From NCBI GenBank assembly GCA_047291315.1, contig JBDPYZ010000047.1, positions 1 through 7,821 on the forward strand: a stretch of 7,821 nucleotides of DNA, in the 5' to 3' direction. Positions 5,153-7,821 of this stretch are shown here, in pieces. Source of the DNA: Arsenophonus fragariae (lineage in GTDB: Bacteria; Pseudomonadota; Gammaproteobacteria; Enterobacterales; Enterobacteriaceae). Within the stretch, counting starts at the first letter, position 1. The number at the start of each line of letters is the position of its first letter. The position numbers were made by a program, and so were the translations under genes. The notes beneath the pieces are model-generated. The model was not told the origin of the DNA. It saw nothing but the letters and a program-made list of their open reading frames with translations, and ran no database searches.

Positions 5153-6544
5153 ATGACTTATATCAACACCAATATAGATCATTTCACCAAATTTATGGAA
5201 AGTAATTTAGGTATTAATGATATGGATGTTAAAAAAGCCACATCGCCTAATACAGTACTGGAACATATTATTGATTTCATTACATTCGGAGGAGTAAGAA
5301 AAGAGCTCACTAAACAATATAACGAGTTCTGTTCAAAAATCGTTGATACTCTCGAACAATCTAATGGTTTAGGTCGATACGAAATTCCAAAAAAGCTGAA
5401 ATTTAATTTTTTAGGGAAAGATGTTACGTTTTCAAACAATAGTCGTGGCGTATCTATCAACGTTCAAGGTAAAGTAAGCGATCAAATAATTAGTGAGAAA
5501 TGCTTTAATAACTTTTGTACAATTCAGTTATTAATGAAGCGTGAATATCTATTTGAAAATCAAGTTAGGTTAACAAATGATGGAAATATTAGTTTAACAA
5601 ACGTTGATCTTTCTAACTGCGATTTGTCAGGCATTGATTTAAGGGATGCAGAATTGCATAAAGTAAACTTATCTAATTCAGATTTAAGTTTTTCAAATCT
5701 AAAGGGCGCAAAGTTAAAATTTATTACACAAGATTCCATACGTTATGAAAAACAAGCAGAGCGAAACCTATATATCATAAATTTATGTAATTATATAAAA
5801 GAAAGTTATCAAAAAAATAGTGAAGGCATGAGAAATCCTAAAAGTGACGGTTTATTTAGGATTCCACCTAACGAAACCGAATTTCTTGATGTCAAAAAAA
5901 GATTTAATGAAGGAAAAATTAACTTTGAAGATCATTCAATACATTCAATAAGAAAAATTCTCTCAGAGGAATGTAAAAGATTAACCCCTATTGATGATGC
6001 GATGTTAGTAGAAATGAACAGTGGAAAAGAAGAATTTCTATCTATATTTAATAAAAAAGTTCAATCAATGATCCCTGAAGAAAGGAAAGAATTTGAAATG
6101 ATTCTTGATTTATATGCTGATGCTTACCATTCGGCTGAAGAGGGTTTTAACGATAATTTTAACAAACATATGGTATTAACAGGATCTCTTTCTCCATCCT
6201 TATTTTTTGGTACTGAACAAAATCTAAATTTTCAATTTATAAAAAGAAAAGAAGAATTATCGAAAAAAATAATAACTTCATACAAGCATTCTAGTGATGT
6301 TGAATTACCTGTTCAAGACGATAATCGTAATATTCATACTCAATCAATAAAAGAACAGAAAATAGTCAAAAATGCTGATCCAACACATGCAACAACAAGA
6401 AATGAGTTAGTTAAAGCCAGAAAAGCATTTTTCGAAAAGCTTACAACAACAAATGTAAATAATTTGAATCAACCAATTTCAACGGGTGCGTTAAGAGATG
6501 TTACAACTTTACGAAAGTTTTTTGAAAATAACACGTCAAATTGA
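5153..6544 (+). CDS. Putative type III effector: PipB/PipB2-like N-terminal half plus RhoGAP-like domain
   Basis: An intact 463-residue protein. Residues 29-68 contain ATSPNTVLEHIIDFITFGGV, close to ATSPKTILEYIINFFTCGGI of Salmonella PipB2, a type III effector targeted to host membranes. Similarity appears to continue through residues 118-145. Residues 146-190 form about nine pentapeptide units (DLSNC, DLSGI, DLRDA, NLSNS, DLSFS, NLKGA), far fewer than in PipB2. Residues 205-352 then read like a eukaryotic RhoGAP domain: a helix, SDGLFRIPPNETEF with R236 in the arginine-finger position, a DHS..SIRKIL helix, a central helix, and FNKHM...LSPSLFF (336-352), recalling NKM...GPSLF. The segment is shorter than usual, and the second catalytic Asn is not obvious. 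The tail is polar and ends in two helices. There is no signal peptide or membrane segment. A GTPase-modulating effector is inferred; a non-catalytic Rho-binding role is possible. Confidence 0.75.
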   Translation: MTYINTNIDHFTKFMESNLGINDMDVKKATSPNTVLEHIIDFITFGGVRKELTKQYNEFCSKIVDTLEQSNGLGRYEIPKKLKFNFLGKDVTFSNNSRGVSINVQGKVSDQIISEKCFNNFCTIQLLMKREYLFENQVRLTNDGNISLTNVDLSNCDLSGIDLRDAELHKVNLSNSDLSFSNLKGAKLKFITQDSIRYEKQAERNLYIINLCNYIKESYQKNSEGMRNPKSDGLFRIPPNETEFLDVKKRFNEGKINFEDHSIHSIRKILSEECKRLTPIDDAMLVEMNSGKEEFLSIFNKKVQSMIPEERKEFEMILDLYADAYHSAEEGFNDNFNKHMVLTGSLSPSLFFGTEQNLNFQFIKRKEELSKKIITSYKHSSDVELPVQDDNRNIHTQSIKEQKIVKNADPTHATTRNELVKARKAFFEKLTTTNVNNLNQPISTGALRDVTTLRKFFENNTSN

Positions 6545-6577
6545 TGATATTTTAGAAATTTAATTAAGAAAAGATAG

Positions 6578-6699
6578 GCTTTAGGTCACCCAAGAAACGA
6601 AATTGCCCGTCAACTGCTGAAACATGGGGTGGATTAAACGATTATTCAGCAGTCAACGGGCTTTCTGAAGCACAGCTAGAAACCCTGCTCAGAGATTAG
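6578..6699 (+). pseudogene. C-terminal remnant of an Rpn-family (transposase_31) protein
   Basis: One frame reads RNEIARQLLKHGVD and stops. The frame one base over continues NDYSAVNGLSEAQLETLLRD to TAG at 6697-6699. Together they match the usual C-terminus of Rpn/YhgA-type proteins (EIA..LL..G.D...V...TGLS...L..L). These are PD-(D/E)XK recombination-promoting nucleases, often annotated as putative transposases and abundant in symbiont genomes. The nuclease domain is gone; only about 40 residues with a frameshift near 6635 remain. The piece lies between the effector and the gpQ remnant, whose stop is 12 bases further on, on the opposite strand. A mobile cargo gene that decayed after arrival is likely. 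Confidence 0.6.
6605..6661 (+). terminator. Long inverted repeat downstream of the effector, possible terminator
   Basis: Two 17-base arms (6605-6621 and 6645-6661) pair at 15 positions around a 23-base loop, with a CA/CA mismatch in the middle. TTTCT follows. It could end the effector transcript from the plus strand. It lies inside the Rpn remnant, so it may instead be an accident of coding sequence, and the T run is short. Confidence 0.35.
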
Positions 6700-6710
6700 C
6701 AGCGCATTTT

Positions 6711-7030
6711 CTACCCTATTCTAGGCGTAAAGAGCAAACTGAATACATCATCGCCGAACCATTCGTTAAGCGGCTACATTTTTCGCTGTAACGGATATAG
6801 TTCGTTGCAAATGAAAACATTTAGTAACTTTCTCGACATCCCTCCCCCACACCAACGTTTTGTAGCATAATGCCCATCAATTGAGGGCGGGCTCACGTAT
6901 GGTCCCGACTGACATCCTTGATATTTAAAAACTCATCCTTGGCAACGGATTCCGATAACGGAATGGTTTGAATGCCATCCTTTTTCCCGTTCTGGGCATA
7001 CAAAAACAGATTGCGAAAATTACCCGTGGG
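6711..7030 (-). pseudogene. Q: Phage portal protein (P2 gpQ), C-terminal remnant
   Basis: Reading leftwards from 7030: PTGNFRNLFLYAQNGKKDGI, QTIPLSESVAKDEFLN, IKDVSRD, a TGA, then RPQLMGIMLQNVG. After a frameshift come NELYPLQRKM, a TAG, and LNEWFGDDVF to the final TAG (6711-6713). P2 gpQ carries the same landmarks in order (AKDEFLN.K.VSRDD, H.VPPQ.MGI.P.N.GGFG, RNEL.PLQ). The portal forms the dodecameric vertex through which DNA enters the capsid. Only about the last 110 residues of a roughly 340-residue protein remain. Its upstream end is joined directly to terminase sequence, so most of gpQ and the end of gpP were deleted. The P-then-Q order on this strand is that of P2. Confidence 0.75.
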
Positions 7031-7051
7031 TCAAGGACAGGCACCAGATCA

Positions 7052-7821
7052 CCAAAAGTAAAGGTTTCCAGCAACCAGTTCTTTATTGTGTTCATTTTTC
7101 GCCTCCTCCCGGTTAAATAGTTTGCCTGACCAGAACGAATAAGCACTATGAGCCAGGCTGGAAGTGGTTGAAAAATAAGTTTGCTGCAATTTTTTCGGCA
7201 TAGCCATGCCGAAGGCGACTTTGCATAATTCCTGAAATTTGGGTATCCAGAAATATTCATCTAGGTAAAGATTGCCGTGATAACTTTCGGCAGTTCGGGC
7301 ATTGGTACCAAGAAAGTAAAGTGTGGCACCGTTAGCTAATACTATGAGGTCGCCTTTTAAGGTAACATCGACTTCCAGCGCTATTTTGATAATATAATCC
7401 TTAAAGACATATGCCTGCACTTTGCTAACTGATAAAAAACACCTGATTGCGCACGGTGATTAACGCATCAATGAACTGCTCACGGGCAAAAAACCAGGTC
7501 GCCCCCATCTGGCGCGACTTTAAGATATTGCGTATCGCATAATCCAACCCGGCGTGGTACCACTGTTTTGATAATCAAACAGGCTCTGGTGAAAAAGCTG
7601 CTTGAAGGTGTCAATCTGGCTGTCACTAAACGCATTCTTTTCTACCTTATTGATATTTCTCTATCCGACACTGGCGCTCCATTTGCCGACAGAACAACAG
7701 GTCAATTTCCTTAAAGTCCTTGCCGTCTTTGTTATCTTTATAAATTCACTGTCAGAGTCTGGTTTCCAGCCTCAGCACCGCCTGAGTGGCACTTTGCACG
7801 TCCCACTGGTCTCGGCGCTTC
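7052..7821 (-). pseudogene. P: Phage terminase ATPase subunit (P2 gpP), truncated and frameshifted
   Basis: From the window edge leftwards: KRRDQWDVQ (end of the N-terminal helix-turn-helix region), stops at about 7750, DFKEIDLLFCRQMERQ, FSDSQIDTFKQLFHQSLFDY in another frame, then AIRNILKSRQMGATWFFARE with the gpP-type Walker A (7494-7520). After a stop at about 7430 come AYVFKDYIIKIALEVDVTLK, GDLIVLANGATLYFLGTN, GNLYLDEYFW with the Walker B acid (7247-7270), TYFSTTSSLAHSAYSFWSGK, and an end at NKELVAGNLYFW before TGA 7049-7051. P2 gpP powers DNA packaging and also carries a C-terminal nuclease domain; that domain is missing here. The longest open stretch is 7052-7420. The same frame passes through two stops into the gpQ remnant. 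Confidence 0.8.

Noticed and set aside
5179..5460. 93-codon minus-strand open frame
   Set aside because: It is the shadow of the start of the intact effector gene, and codon content favours the plus strand.
6925..7260. 111-codon minus-strand open frame starting MNISGYP
   Set aside because: It is out of frame with both the gpP and gpQ remnants, which match known proteins in the neighbouring frame.
1..7821. CRISPR array or insertion-sequence ends
   Set aside because: No regularly spaced repeats and no terminal inverted repeats with target duplications were seen. The only mobile-gene relic is the Rpn fragment.

Overview
This window is a decayed P2-like prophage, with one apparently intact gene for a host-targeted effector in its cargo position. 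Base composition is very AT-rich. The phage genes have relatives in Enterobacterales, and the damage (stop codons, homopolymer frameshifts, internal deletions) is typical of a host-restricted, often insect-associated gammaproteobacterium such as Arsenophonus. The genus is an inference; no host chromosomal gene is present to confirm it.

Gene order follows phage P2. On the minus strand at the left are the start of a P2-type integrase (1-116) and a beheaded XRE repressor (170-367). Early genes on the plus strand follow: three small fragments (364-790), an AT-rich stretch with no recognisable gene (791-1375), a short DUF2732-like protein (1376-1591), a broken TraR/DksA zinc-finger gene (1584-1943) whose reading frame runs into the collapsed remains of a phage cytosine methyltransferase (1806-1943), and a large toprim primase-helicase pseudogene (1945-4451). 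At the far right, on the minus strand, the terminase ATPase (gpP) and portal (gpQ) genes have been collapsed into each other (6711-7821).

Between the replication gene and gpQ lies the cargo interval, where P2 carries tin and old. It holds a probable structured small RNA (4631-4739) with a consensus -10 box and a terminal T run, a promoter, and an intact 463-codon gene (5153-6544). The protein joins an N-terminal half resembling the Salmonella type III effectors PipB/PipB2, including a short pentapeptide-repeat block, to a segment that reads like a eukaryotic RhoGAP domain with an arginine finger. A broken C-terminal piece of an Rpn-family (transposase_31) gene follows.

The biological reading is that the phage can no longer excise, replicate or package, while the effector has kept an open frame, ribosome-binding site and promoter. 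This fits a dead phage vehicle whose cargo has been retained for interaction with a eukaryotic host. All similarities are read by eye from remembered family sequences; none has been computed.
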